From Nocardioides sp. Root1257 (GTDB lineage: Bacteria > Actinomycetota > Actinomycetes > Propionibacteriales > Nocardioidaceae): a DNA stretch of 64,000 bases. This document shows, one piece after another, positions 16,214 through 24,830 of the stretch. The DNA lies in assembly GCF_001425175.1 (NCBI RefSeq), contig NZ_LMDV01000008.1, positions 853,494-917,493 of the forward strand, given 5' to 3'. Positions within the stretch are counted from its first letter, which is position 1. Each line of letters begins with the position of its first letter. Under the pieces are notes generated by a model. The model was given only the letters and a program-made list of their open reading frames with translations, was not told the DNA's origin and did not search any database. The translations under genes were made by a program, and so were the position numbers.

Positions 16214-17046
16214 ACGTCGCACGAGTGGTCGCTGCTGTCCGCCGACGCGTCCCGACCTGGGCGATCCCGCTGGTCGTCGCCGTCCGCACCCGCGTGGCCT
16301 GGTCGCGCAGCGCCGTCCGCGCCGACGCCCGGGCGCAGATGGAGTTCCTGCTCGAGCACACCCGGCCCGAGGCGGACCTCGACCGGGTGGCGCGCGACTA
16401 CGTCCGCTACCAGGTACGCCGCGGCGAGCTGCGCTGGCATCCCGAGCTGATCACCCACCTGGAGGTCGAGGGCATCGAGCTGCTGCAGGAGGCCCGCGAC
16501 CAGGGGCGCGGCGTGATGCTCAACTTCGTCCACCACGGCTACTACGACGGCGCCTTCGCCTCGATCGGCCGCCATGGCATCGCCTGCCGGATGGTCGTCT
16601 ACCCCTACATGCTCGAGCCGGACGCCCCGGTCTGGCTCCAGCAGCACGTGGCCGTCGCCTGCGCCGGCGGCGGCACTGCCGTCAGCGCGGCGATCGGCAC
16701 CGAGGGGATGACCGACCTGCTGCACCGCGGCGAGGTGCTCGCGATCGCCTCCGACGTCCCGGGCCGGACGCCGATGTCGTTCGCCGGCCGCGAGGTCCTC
16801 GGCTCGTTCGGCGCCGCGCGACTCGCGACCGACACGAACTCGCCGGTCATCGTGATGACGACGGTCGAAGGGCCGGACGGCCCGGTCGCCCGGCTGCACG
16901 GACCGTTCGAGCCGAAGGACCACGGCTCACCGAAGGAGCTCCTGGAGGCGCTGCTCGCGATCCACGAACGGCGCCAGCTCGAGGAGCCCGAGGCGACCGA
17001 CCTCCCGCTGTCGCGGTGGGGGACGGTCCCGGTGGCGGTCCCATGA
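16210..17046 (+). CDS. LpxL/HtrB/PatA-type lysophospholipid acyltransferase family protein
   Basis: This 278-residue protein has the LPLAT-family signature: the acyltransferase motif HHGYYD (H-x4-D) in MLNFVHHGYYDGAF, followed by substrate-binding segments around CRMVVYPYMLEPDAP and IASDVPGRTPMSFAG. Gram-negative relatives acylate lipid A; actinobacterial relatives such as PatA acylate phosphatidylinositol mannosides. Lying between a GT4 and a GT-C-like gene with ATGA overlaps on both sides, it likely acylates the lipid anchor or a sugar of the locus product. The acyl donor and acceptor cannot be read. Confidence 0.82.
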   Translation: MNVARVVAAVRRRVPTWAIPLVVAVRTRVAWSRSAVRADARAQMEFLLEHTRPEADLDRVARDYVRYQVRRGELRWHPELITHLEVEGIELLQEARDQGRGVMLNFVHHGYYDGAFASIGRHGIACRMVVYPYMLEPDAPVWLQQHVAVACAGGGTAVSAAIGTEGMTDLLHRGEVLAIASDVPGRTPMSFAGREVLGSFGAARLATDTNSPVIVMTTVEGPDGPVARLHGPFEPKDHGSPKELLEALLAIHERRQLEEPEATDLPLSRWGTVPVAVP

Positions 17047-19418
17047 CGCTCGCCTTCCTGCCCTTCGTCGAGGAGTCCACCGAGGTGCCGGCTCGCCGGG
17101 GCGAGCCGGTCCGGCGGCTGCCGCGCCTGCCACGTCCGCTGCTCGTCTCGCTGCTGGTGCTGGCGATCGCGCAGGCCGTGGTCGCTCTCGACCTCGACCT
17201 GCCGGTGGTGCGTCCGGCGATCGCCCTCGTCACCTTCCTCGGCCTCCCGACGCTGCTCCTCCACCGACGGGCATCGCTCACCGCCGACACGCCCTACGCG
17301 CGGCTGTCCTACGCGTTCGGGCTGAGCCTGCTCGGGCTGCTGGTCGGCGGTCTCGTGCTCGACACCGTCCTGCCGTGGGTCGGCATCGACCGGCCGCTCG
17401 CCCCTGCTCCGCTCGCTGTCGCGTGGCTGCTCATCGACGCCGCCCTGCTGCTGTGGCGCCAGGACGTGCCGCTCGTCGAGGCCGACGTCGTCCGCACGAC
17501 GTACCGCCGCGTCGTCGACGCGCGCCTCGAGCTCGCGCCCGCCCTCGGGTCGCTCGCGCTGGTGCTCTCCGTCCTCGGCGCCGTGCGGCTCAACAACGGC
17601 GCCGGCGGCGGCGTGGCGCTCGTCGCCGAGCTGCTCGCGGCCGCTGCGCTGCTGGCGCTGCTCCAGGGGCGTGCGCCGCGCCGGGTTCGCGACGTGCTCA
17701 CGCTCGGCCTGGTGGCGGCCGGCCTCCTGCTCGCGACCTCGGTCCGCGGCTGGAGCATCACCGGCCACGACATCCAGGCCGAGTTCCTCGCCTTCCGGCT
17801 CACCAACGAGGCCCAGGCCTGGGACATGAGCGCGCTGCCCAGCGCCTACAACGCCTGCCTGTCGGTCAACATCCTGCCGACGGTGCTGGTCCAGACGACC
17901 GGGCTCCCGGGCGAGCTCGTCTTCAAGGTGCTGCTCCAGCTGGTCTTCGCGACCGTGCCGGTCCTGACCTACCTCTTCTCGCGCCGCTTCGTGTCGCGTC
18001 GCCTGGCGCTGGTCGCCGCGATCCTCACGATGGCGTTCCCGACGTTCTTCACCGACATGCCCTACCTGGTGCGCCAGGAGGTCGCTTTCTTCTTCCTGGC
18101 GCTGATGCTCCTCGCCGCCACCGAGCCGGGCCGCACGCGGCTGCGCTCGCGGCTGCTGGTGCTCACCTTCGGCATCGGGGTCGTGCTGTCGCACTACTCG
18201 ACGACGTACGTGCTGCTGATGGCGATGGTCGCCGCACTGCTCGGCCTGGGCTTGCTCAGTGTCCGCAAGGCCGGTCGCGTACGACGCGAACCGCTGATGC
18301 TCCTGCACCCGTTGGTCGTCGTCGGGCTGGTCGCCGCGACGCTCGCGTGGGCGGGGCCGATCACCGGCACCGGCGGTCACGCGCGGGAGGTCCTCAGCGA
18401 GACGGTCGACGCGCTGACCGGGCACGGCGCCGAGGGACCGAGCTCGTCGGACGCGTCGTACTGGATCTTCTCGGGCGACCAGACCACTCCGCGCGAGCGG
18501 ATGGACCTCTTCGTGCGGGACTCGATCGCCTACCGGGACGCGCGGATCCCCGAGGACCAGCGCGTGGTGAGCGACCCGGGCCCGGCCGAGCTGCAGCCTG
18601 CACTGCACGACCAGGAGACCGCGCCGCCGACGGCCCTGGGCTCGGCGCTCGACGCCGTCGGGCTCGACCCGGTGCACGTCAACAACGCCGTCAAGCTGGG
18701 GTGTGCGCTGCTGATGCAGGGGTTCGCGCTGCTCGGCATGATCTGGATGATCCGCCGCCGCGGGGGCCGGCTGTCGCTCGAGGTCGGGCTCCTCAGCGTC
18801 GGCGCGATGGCCGCGCTCGGCCTGATCGTGCTGGTCCCGAACCTCTCCGTCGACTACGGCGTGCTGCGCGCCTTCCAGCAGACGATGCTGGTGATCGCAC
18901 CCCTGATGGCGATGGGAATGTGGGTCGCGCTGCGCCCGCTCGCCCTGAAGAGCCCCCGCGCCGCGATCGCGCTCTCGGCCGTGGTCCCGCTCGGGCTGTT
19001 CCTGGTCCTGACCGGGCTGCTGCCGGCAGCGCTCGGGGGACAGCAGCAGCGGATCGCCTTCGCCAACGCGGGCACCTACTACGACCGGCTGTACTCCTCC
19101 GACATCGAGGTCGACGGCATGCACTGGCTCGCCTCGATCGACCACGCGGACCGGTCCAACGAGCGGACCATCGCCAACCGCAACGTCAACGTCCGGATGC
19201 TCGCCCTCAGCGGCAACCGCGCGCCCGTCTCGGACCGGCTCTATCCCACGCTGCTCTCCAAGGACGCCTACGTCTTCGTCGACAGCCAGATCCTCGACGA
19301 GGGGGTCTCCACGATCTTCTACACGGGCGACCTGCTGACCTACGACTACCCGATCCGGGACCTCGACGAGCACCTCGACCTCGTCTACAGCTCGCCCGAT
19401 GCCCGGGTGTACCGATGA
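17043..19418 (+). CDS. Large multi-pass membrane protein, GT-C / DUF2206-like
   Basis: This 791-residue protein has roughly 12-14 membrane helices and a C-terminal soluble outside domain (about 640-791). The first outside loop carries GHDIQAEFLAFRLTNEAQ, with an acidic pair after His as in GT-C transferases that use polyprenol-phosphate sugars; the later FPTFFTDMPYLVRQEVAFF and VLSHYSTTYVLL segments look like DUF2206-type predicted membrane proteins. It may be a glycosyltransferase or polymerase acting outside the membrane. ATG 17043 overlaps the acyltransferase stop; an earlier in-frame start at 17016 is less likely. Confidence 0.7.
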   Translation: MTLAFLPFVEESTEVPARRGEPVRRLPRLPRPLLVSLLVLAIAQAVVALDLDLPVVRPAIALVTFLGLPTLLLHRRASLTADTPYARLSYAFGLSLLGLLVGGLVLDTVLPWVGIDRPLAPAPLAVAWLLIDAALLLWRQDVPLVEADVVRTTYRRVVDARLELAPALGSLALVLSVLGAVRLNNGAGGGVALVAELLAAAALLALLQGRAPRRVRDVLTLGLVAAGLLLATSVRGWSITGHDIQAEFLAFRLTNEAQAWDMSALPSAYNACLSVNILPTVLVQTTGLPGELVFKVLLQLVFATVPVLTYLFSRRFVSRRLALVAAILTMAFPTFFTDMPYLVRQEVAFFFLALMLLAATEPGRTRLRSRLLVLTFGIGVVLSHYSTTYVLLMAMVAALLGLGLLSVRKAGRVRREPLMLLHPLVVVGLVAATLAWAGPITGTGGHAREVLSETVDALTGHGAEGPSSSDASYWIFSGDQTTPRERMDLFVRDSIAYRDARIPEDQRVVSDPGPAELQPALHDQETAPPTALGSALDAVGLDPVHVNNAVKLGCALLMQGFALLGMIWMIRRRGGRLSLEVGLLSVGAMAALGLIVLVPNLSVDYGVLRAFQQTMLVIAPLMAMGMWVALRPLALKSPRAAIALSAVVPLGLFLVLTGLLPAALGGQQQRIAFANAGTYYDRLYSSDIEVDGMHWLASIDHADRSNERTIANRNVNVRMLALSGNRAPVSDRLYPTLLSKDAYVFVDSQILDEGVSTIFYTGDLLTYDYPIRDLDEHLDLVYSSPDARVYR

Positions 19419-20701
19419 CGACCCTGACGACCGCGGTGGGCGGCAAGGTCCGCGCCGTGCGTGCCGACCCGATGCTCACCAATTCCGCGCTGATGCTGGC
19501 GACGACCGTGCTGATGGCCGGCGGCGGCGCGGTCTTCTGGGTGATCGCCGCCCGGCTGGCGACACCGGGCGACGTCGGCGTGGCCGGCTCGCTCGTCGCC
19601 GCCGGCGACTCCCTCGCCCTCTTCGCCCAGCTGGGGCTGAACATCGCGGTGCTGCGCACGATGCCGACCAGCAGTCGCCGGGCCGCCGACGTCGTCACCG
19701 CCTCGGTCGTCGTGGCGGCCGCGGGCGCCGCCTTCGCGCTGGTGTACGTGCTCCTGCTGCCGCTGACCTCCCCGCGCCTGGCGGACGTGGTCGGCTCGCC
19801 GGTGACGATCGGCCTCTTCTGCGTGCTGGTCGCCGGGACCGCGCTGAACGTGCTGTCCGACAGCATCTTCCTGGCGATCGACCGGGTCCGGTCCTACCTG
19901 TGGCTCAACGGCGTGCTGATGGGCGTCGTCAAGTGCGTGCTGCCCTTCCTGCTGGCCGGCGCAGGCGCGTTCGGGCTCTACGGCTCGGTCGGTGGCGCCG
20001 TCCTCTGCTGCGCGCTCGCGAGTGTCTGGGTGATCCTCCGGCACGTGCCGGGCCGGCGCTCGCTGTCGCCCTCGCCGGAGCTCCTCGCGAGCAGACGCTT
20101 CGCGGCGGCGGGCTGGGTGACCTACGTGCTCACCGTCGTGCCGCTGCTGGTCTTCCCCCTGATCGTCATCAACGCGCTCGGGTCGTCCGCGGGCGGCGCC
20201 TACTTCATCAGCTTCCAGGTCGTCGGCCTGCTGCACGCCGTGGTCCTCGCGGTCTCCAGCTCGGCGTACGCCGAGAGCGAGCGCGCCCTCCACCACCGGC
20301 ACCGCGTGGTGCGCAAAGGCGGCCTGACGCTGCTCGTCTGCTCGCTCGCGGGGGCGCTGGCGATGAGCGTCGCGGCGCCGTACTTCCTGGCGATCTTCGG
20401 TCAGCACTACGCCGACACCGGCACGACGACGCTGCGGGTGCTGTCGTTCGCGGTGGTCGGCGCGGCCTTCAACTACTGGTCGATGATGCGTCTGCGGCTC
20501 GCGAGCAACCTCGCCGCGATGATCGGGGTGCAGCTCGTCAGCACGGTCGTGATGCTGGTCCTCGCGGTCGCCCTGGCCCCGTACGGCACCGTCTGGGTGG
20601 CGGCGGCCTGGGGGATCGGCCACGTCGTCGGCGGCCTGCTCGGCCTCGTGCTGACGTCGACGGTCGTGCGCTTCCCCGACGATGCGCCGGTGATGCCATG
20701 A
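19415..20701 (+). CDS. Wzx/MATE-like polysaccharide flippase
   Basis: This 428-residue protein has about 12 membrane helices spread evenly along its length, beginning NSALMLATTVLMAGGGAVFW and VIAARLATPGDVGVAGSLVA, the N-terminal pattern of MOP-superfamily polysaccharide exporters. Such proteins flip lipid-linked glycans from the inner to the outer leaflet. It is coupled by ATGA overlaps to the GT-C-like gene before and the TagB/F-like gene after, fitting export of the product built by this operon. Confidence 0.85.
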   Translation: MTTLTTAVGGKVRAVRADPMLTNSALMLATTVLMAGGGAVFWVIAARLATPGDVGVAGSLVAAGDSLALFAQLGLNIAVLRTMPTSSRRAADVVTASVVVAAAGAAFALVYVLLLPLTSPRLADVVGSPVTIGLFCVLVAGTALNVLSDSIFLAIDRVRSYLWLNGVLMGVVKCVLPFLLAGAGAFGLYGSVGGAVLCCALASVWVILRHVPGRRSLSPSPELLASRRFAAAGWVTYVLTVVPLLVFPLIVINALGSSAGGAYFISFQVVGLLHAVVLAVSSSAYAESERALHHRHRVVRKGGLTLLVCSLAGALAMSVAAPYFLAIFGQHYADTGTTTLRVLSFAVVGAAFNYWSMMRLRLASNLAAMIGVQLVSTVVMLVLAVALAPYGTVWVAAAWGIGHVVGGLLGLVLTSTVVRFPDDAPVMP

Positions 20702-21921
20702 GGAACCTCGTCCTCGACGTCGTGCTCGGCACCCTGCGGATCACCCTGCGGGTGCTGTCGCTGGTCGTCCCGCAGACCCGCTCGGTCGTCGTCACCGCGA
20801 GCCCGGAGACCGAGGGCAACGGCATCGAGGTGGCGCGGGCGCTCGTGCGTCGGTACGACGGCCGGGTGGTCTGGCTGCGCGACGGCGGGCCGATCCCCGA
20901 GGAGGTGCGAGCGCTCGCCGACCAGGGTCTGGTGGTCCTCCCGAAGGCGAGCGCGGCCGGGGTGTGGGCCTACGTGCGCGCGGAGGCGGTCCTCTTCACC
21001 CACGGTCTCTACGGGAGCCCGAAGCCCTGCGCCCGCAAGCCGATCGTCAACATCTGGCACGGGGACGGCCCCAAGGACATCCGCCCCGACCGCACCGTGG
21101 GCGCGCGCATCGCGAGCACCTACCTGGTCGGGAGCACGCCGCTCTTCTCGGAGTTCCAGGCGGCGGCCCTGGGCGTGCCGGTCGACCGGGTGCTCGTCAC
21201 CGGCAACCCGCGCACGGACCAGTTCCGGCAGCCCCTCGAGCGGGAGCGGCTGGCCGCGCTCGGCATCACCGGCGACTTCGTGCTGTGGATGCCGACCTTC
21301 CGCAGGCCGCGCGCCGTCGGGGCCGTCCGGGTGCGGTCCTCGCACACCGCGACCGACGCCGGCCACGAGGAGCTCGACGTGCTGCTCGACGGTCTCGCCC
21401 GACGCGACCTGCAGCTGGTCGTGAAGCCGCACCCGATGGACGCCGACCGCCGTCGGTGGTCGGGCGCCGTGACCGTCGACGAGGACGACCTCGTGGCCGC
21501 GGGCGTGAGCCTGTACGGGCTGCTCGGTGCCTCCGCCGGGCTGGTGACCGACTACTCCAGCGTCTGGGTCGACTACCTGCTGCTGGACCGGCCGATGGCC
21601 TTCCTGGTCCCCGACCGGGGTTCCTACGACCGGGCCCTCTACCCGCCCACCATCCTCGACTGGGTGCCCGGCGAGGTCGTCGACCCGCGGGACCGGCCGT
21701 TCGAGACGTTCCTCGAGGACCTCGACACCCGGGGCCGGGAGGGCTCGGCGTTCCGGCAGGCGGTGGCCCGCCGGATCGGCCTCAACCCGTCGTCGACCGC
21801 GGCCGACGACCTGGTGTCGGAGCTGGTGCGGCTGGGTGTCCTGACCTCGGGCTCAGCAGATCTCCCCGCGGTCGCAGGAACGGTCGCTCCAGGAGTCGGT
21901 AGCTCAGCACGGTCAGCGTGA
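20698..21921 (+). CDS. CDP-glycerol glycerophosphotransferase family protein (TagB/TagF-like)
   Basis: This 407-residue GT-B-type enzyme resembles TagB/TagF, which transfer glycerol- or ribitol-phosphate from the CDP-linked donor to a wall polymer. Seen are the central IVNIWHGDGPKDIRP, VTGNPRTDQF, the loop VVKPHPMD and the late TDYSSVWVDYLLLDRPMAFL, which holds the donor-phosphate site. An N-terminal hydrophobic segment may tether it to the membrane. It is the last of six ATGA-coupled genes. Its last 46 codons overlap the convergent acyltransferase gene; the tail after VRLGVLTSG may be dispensable. Confidence 0.9.
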   Translation: MRNLVLDVVLGTLRITLRVLSLVVPQTRSVVVTASPETEGNGIEVARALVRRYDGRVVWLRDGGPIPEEVRALADQGLVVLPKASAAGVWAYVRAEAVLFTHGLYGSPKPCARKPIVNIWHGDGPKDIRPDRTVGARIASTYLVGSTPLFSEFQAAALGVPVDRVLVTGNPRTDQFRQPLERERLAALGITGDFVLWMPTFRRPRAVGAVRVRSSHTATDAGHEELDVLLDGLARRDLQLVVKPHPMDADRRRWSGAVTVDEDDLVAAGVSLYGLLGASAGLVTDYSSVWVDYLLLDRPMAFLVPDRGSYDRALYPPTILDWVPGEVVDPRDRPFETFLEDLDTRGREGSAFRQAVARRIGLNPSSTAADDLVSELVRLGVLTSGSADLPAVAGTVAPGVGSSARSA

Positions 21922-22918
21922 CCGCTGCCGTCACGGCGACCACCCCGAGCACGGCTTTCGGGACACCGCCCGGCGCGTCCTCGAGCAGCAGGAACGGCAC
22001 GATGTGCCACAGGTACAGGCTGTAGCTGTAGCGGCCGACGCTCGCCAGCCAGCGGTGGCTGAGCAGCCGGGTCACGGCGCCCTGCTGGTTGCCGTAGCCC
22101 GTGTGGATCAGCAGCACGGTCGCGACCACCGCGACCGGCACGCCGGCCAGGCGGTAGAGCGGCTCCTTGCCGTCCGGCCCGAGCACGACGTACGCCGAGA
22201 GCGCCGCGAGGGCGAGCAGGGCGACCGCGGTCGCGTGCCGCGTGGGCCGGGTCGGCCGACCGCCGGCGGCGAACCACAGCGCGAGGGCCGCACCCACGAG
22301 CAGCTCGGCGGACCGCTCGAGGGGACCGAAGTAGAACCAGAACGCGCCCAGCGGCAGCGCGGCGGCGTACGCCGCGACCGCGACGAGGACGCAGACGGTC
22401 GCGAGACGCCGCGCGCTCCAGCCGCGGCGACGGGCGGCGAGGAGCGCGACCGGCCAAGCGAGGTAGAAGTACCACTCGACGGCCAGCGACCAGGTCTGGC
22501 CAAAGGGCTGCAGTCCGGGGAGCCAGAGGCTGCCGTGCTGGTCGGCCGCCCACAGCGCCGAGGTCTGCGTCAGCACGACGACACCTCGCCGGGCCACCTC
22601 GACTGGATCGACCGGGGCCCAGGGCACGAGGGCGTAGAGGACGGTGCCGCCGACGACGAGCCCGACCAGGGCCGGGTAGAGGCGGACGACTCGCCGGCGG
22701 ACGAACGCGCCCCACGTGGCGAGTGCGGAGCCGTCGAGGGGGGTGCGCCACAGCATCGTGGTGATGATGAAGCCGCTGAGCACGAAGAAGACGTCCACGC
22801 CGACGGATCCGCCGTGGAAGAACGGCGTGTACCAGCTGAACCAGTGCAGGGCGAGGACGGCGCCGATGGCGACGGCGCGGATGCCGTCGAGGTAGTCGAA
22901 GCGCCCCGTCCCTGCCAC
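21782..22918 (-). CDS. Acyltransferase family 3 membrane protein
   Basis: This 378-residue protein has the acyltransferase-3 layout: RFDYLDGIRAVAIGAVLALHW at the very start with the catalytic-type His, then VGVDVFFVLSGFIIT, QTWSLAVEWYFYLAWP and YSLYLWHIVPF over about ten helices. These enzymes O-acetylate or succinylate surface sugars across the membrane. It starts at GTG 22916-22918, 16 bp from the divergent glycosidase gene, and no ribosome site is seen. Its last 20-odd residues (Pro/Arg-rich) read through the 3-prime end of the TagB/F gene on the other strand, a 140-bp convergent overlap. Confidence 0.88.
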   Translation of the reverse strand: MAGTGRFDYLDGIRAVAIGAVLALHWFSWYTPFFHGGSVGVDVFFVLSGFIITTMLWRTPLDGSALATWGAFVRRRVVRLYPALVGLVVGGTVLYALVPWAPVDPVEVARRGVVVLTQTSALWAADQHGSLWLPGLQPFGQTWSLAVEWYFYLAWPVALLAARRRGWSARRLATVCVLVAVAAYAAALPLGAFWFYFGPLERSAELLVGAALALWFAAGGRPTRPTRHATAVALLALAALSAYVVLGPDGKEPLYRLAGVPVAVVATVLLIHTGYGNQQGAVTRLLSHRWLASVGRYSYSLYLWHIVPFLLLEDAPGGVPKAVLGVVAVTAAVTLTVLSYRLLERPFLRPRGDLLSPRSGHPAAPAPTPGRRPRSTTG

Positions 22919-22922
22919 GCGG

Positions 22923-22954
22923 GCGTAACGAATCGTGAGTGAGCGGGGTTATGC
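22923..22954. promoter_or_regulatory. Two GGTTACGC-like motifs at the divergent acyltransferase/glycosidase starts
   Basis: CGTTACGC on the minus strand (22930-22923) and GGTTATGC on the plus strand (22947-22954) each precede a CCGCGTG containing a possible GTG start. Each is one base off the GGTTACGC found at 13541 and 14666. Confidence 0.3.
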
Positions 22955-24815
22955 CCGCGTGTCGTGGCGTCGCGGTGGTCTGGCCCTGCTCGTGTGCTCG
23001 CTCGTGGTGAGCGCGGGCGGGCTGCTGCCCGCTGCCCCGGCCCACGCCGCCGCCGCGACCCGTCCGGACCGCTCGCGCATCGCCCCGATCGCCGCCGTCC
23101 CGGCCGACTCCGTCGTCGACGCGTACGGCGTGGGCATCCACCTCAACTTCCTGGACACGCCGTACGCCGACGCCGACGCGGTCGCCCAGCGGCTCGCCGA
23201 CCTCGGCGTACGCCACGTGCGCGACGACCTCTTCCTCGACTCGCCGCGTCAGTACGCCGCGATCGCCACCGTCGCCCAGCGGGGGATCGGCTTCGACCTG
23301 ATCATGGGCCGGCCCGACTCCGGAGCCACCCCGGCCGACTACGTGGACGCGGTCGCGACGCAGCTCCCGGCCGGCGCCGTCGAGAGCCTCGAGGGCGCCA
23401 ACGAGTGGGACCTCTTCGGGCCCGACGACCCGGCCGACTGGGTGCCCCAGGTGAAGTCCTGGCAGCAGCAGCTCTACGCGGCCGCGAAGGCCGAGCCCGC
23501 GACCGCCGACCTGCCCGTGCTCTCGCCGTCCTTGGCGTTCAAGCAGAACTACTCCGTCGCCGGCGACCTGTCGCAGGATGCCGACGTCGCCAACGCACAC
23601 ATGTACCCGGGCGGCTACCGACCCGCCAACGAGATCCGGCAGATCACCGACGCGCTGCGCGCCTCCGTGCCGGGCAAGCCGCTCGTGACCACCGAGGCCG
23701 GCTACCACAACGCGGTCGGTGCGGACAGCGCCCATCCCGCGGTGCCGGAGGACGTCGCCGGCACGTACCTGCCGCGGCTGCTCCTCGAGCACGTGCTGCG
23801 CGGCGACCGGCGCATGTACGGGTACGAGCTGATCGACGAGTTCGACGACCCGGGCCGCACCGACCCCGAGGCGAACTTCGGGCTGCTGCGCCACGACCTC
23901 ACGCCGAAGCCGGCGTACGCGGCGATGAAGAACCTGCTGGGCCTGCTCGCCGACCCCGGCCCGTCCTTCTCGCCTGGCTCGCTCGCCGTCGAGGCCACCG
24001 GCCTGCCACCCGGGGAGGGCCGCTACGTGCTGACCCAGCGGCGCGACGGCCGGTTCGTGCTACTGCTGTGGCGCGACGTGTCGGTCTGGGACGCGGCCCA
24101 GCAGGAGAAGGTGGACGTCGCTCCCGCCGACGTCACGCTGCGGTTCGCCGGGGCCAAGAACCTCGTGGTCCACCGGCCCTCGAGCGGCGCGGCAGCGCAG
24201 CGCCGGACCACCGCCAGCGCGCTGTCACTGTCGCTCGGCGGCGAGGTCGTCGCGGTGACGATCGGACCTCCCAGCCCGCCGACCGCCCCGGCGCCCACCC
24301 ACGTGCGCGCGAAGCGGGGCAACGCGAGCGCCACCGTCACCTGGGACCTGCCGAGGACGAAGGCCCACGTGACCGGATTCGAGATCAGCCGGATCCCCGG
24401 TGACCACCCGCGCGTCGTACCGGCGCGGGCGCGCTCGCTCCGTGTCACCCGCCTGACCAACGGCACGCGCTACGTCTTCAACATCCGCGCGCTGACGGCG
24501 CACGGGTCGTCGCGCACGGTGTCGACCCGGCCCGTCGTGCCGGCCACCGTGCCCACGGCACCGCACCTCCGGGTGGTGCGGGCCGGCCCGCACCGGGTCA
24601 CCGTCACCTGGACGCGCTCCGCCGGACGGGGCAGCCCGGTGACCGCCTACCGGCTCGTCTGCCTGGGCCGGACGGTCAAGGTCGGCCCGGGCAAGCGGCG
24701 CGCCACCATCGCGGGCCTGCCGTCGCACCGACGCGTCCGGGTCGCGGTCCGCGCCCGCAACGGCGTCGGGTGGGGACGCGCGGCGTACACGCGCTACGTG
24801 ACGACGAGCGGCTAG
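22935..24815 (+). CDS. Secreted clan-A glycoside-hydrolase-like protein with two FN3 domains
   Basis: This 626-residue secreted protein has an Arg-rich signal peptide (WRRGGLALLVCSLVVSAGG, cleavage near AHAAA), a TIM-barrel-like domain (about 60-330) and two fibronectin-III domains (about 446-538 and 539-626). Clan GH-A features are an acid/base Glu in EGANEWDLFG (about residue 156) and a nucleophile Glu in LVTTEAGYHN (about 254). It likely cuts or remodels a polysaccharide in the wall, possibly the product of the adjacent glycan locus. The GTG at 22935 is used; GTG 22959 is an alternative. Divergent from the acyltransferase gene. Confidence 0.82.
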   Translation: MSERGYARVSWRRGGLALLVCSLVVSAGGLLPAAPAHAAAATRPDRSRIAPIAAVPADSVVDAYGVGIHLNFLDTPYADADAVAQRLADLGVRHVRDDLFLDSPRQYAAIATVAQRGIGFDLIMGRPDSGATPADYVDAVATQLPAGAVESLEGANEWDLFGPDDPADWVPQVKSWQQQLYAAAKAEPATADLPVLSPSLAFKQNYSVAGDLSQDADVANAHMYPGGYRPANEIRQITDALRASVPGKPLVTTEAGYHNAVGADSAHPAVPEDVAGTYLPRLLLEHVLRGDRRMYGYELIDEFDDPGRTDPEANFGLLRHDLTPKPAYAAMKNLLGLLADPGPSFSPGSLAVEATGLPPGEGRYVLTQRRDGRFVLLLWRDVSVWDAAQQEKVDVAPADVTLRFAGAKNLVVHRPSSGAAAQRRTTASALSLSLGGEVVAVTIGPPSPPTAPAPTHVRAKRGNASATVTWDLPRTKAHVTGFEISRIPGDHPRVVPARARSLRVTRLTNGTRYVFNIRALTAHGSSRTVSTRPVVPATVPTAPHLRVVRAGPHRVTVTWTRSAGRGSPVTAYRLVCLGRTVKVGPGKRRATIAGLPSHRRVRVAVRARNGVGWGRAAYTRYVTTSG

Positions 24816-24830
24816 CGGCAGGATGGGGCC

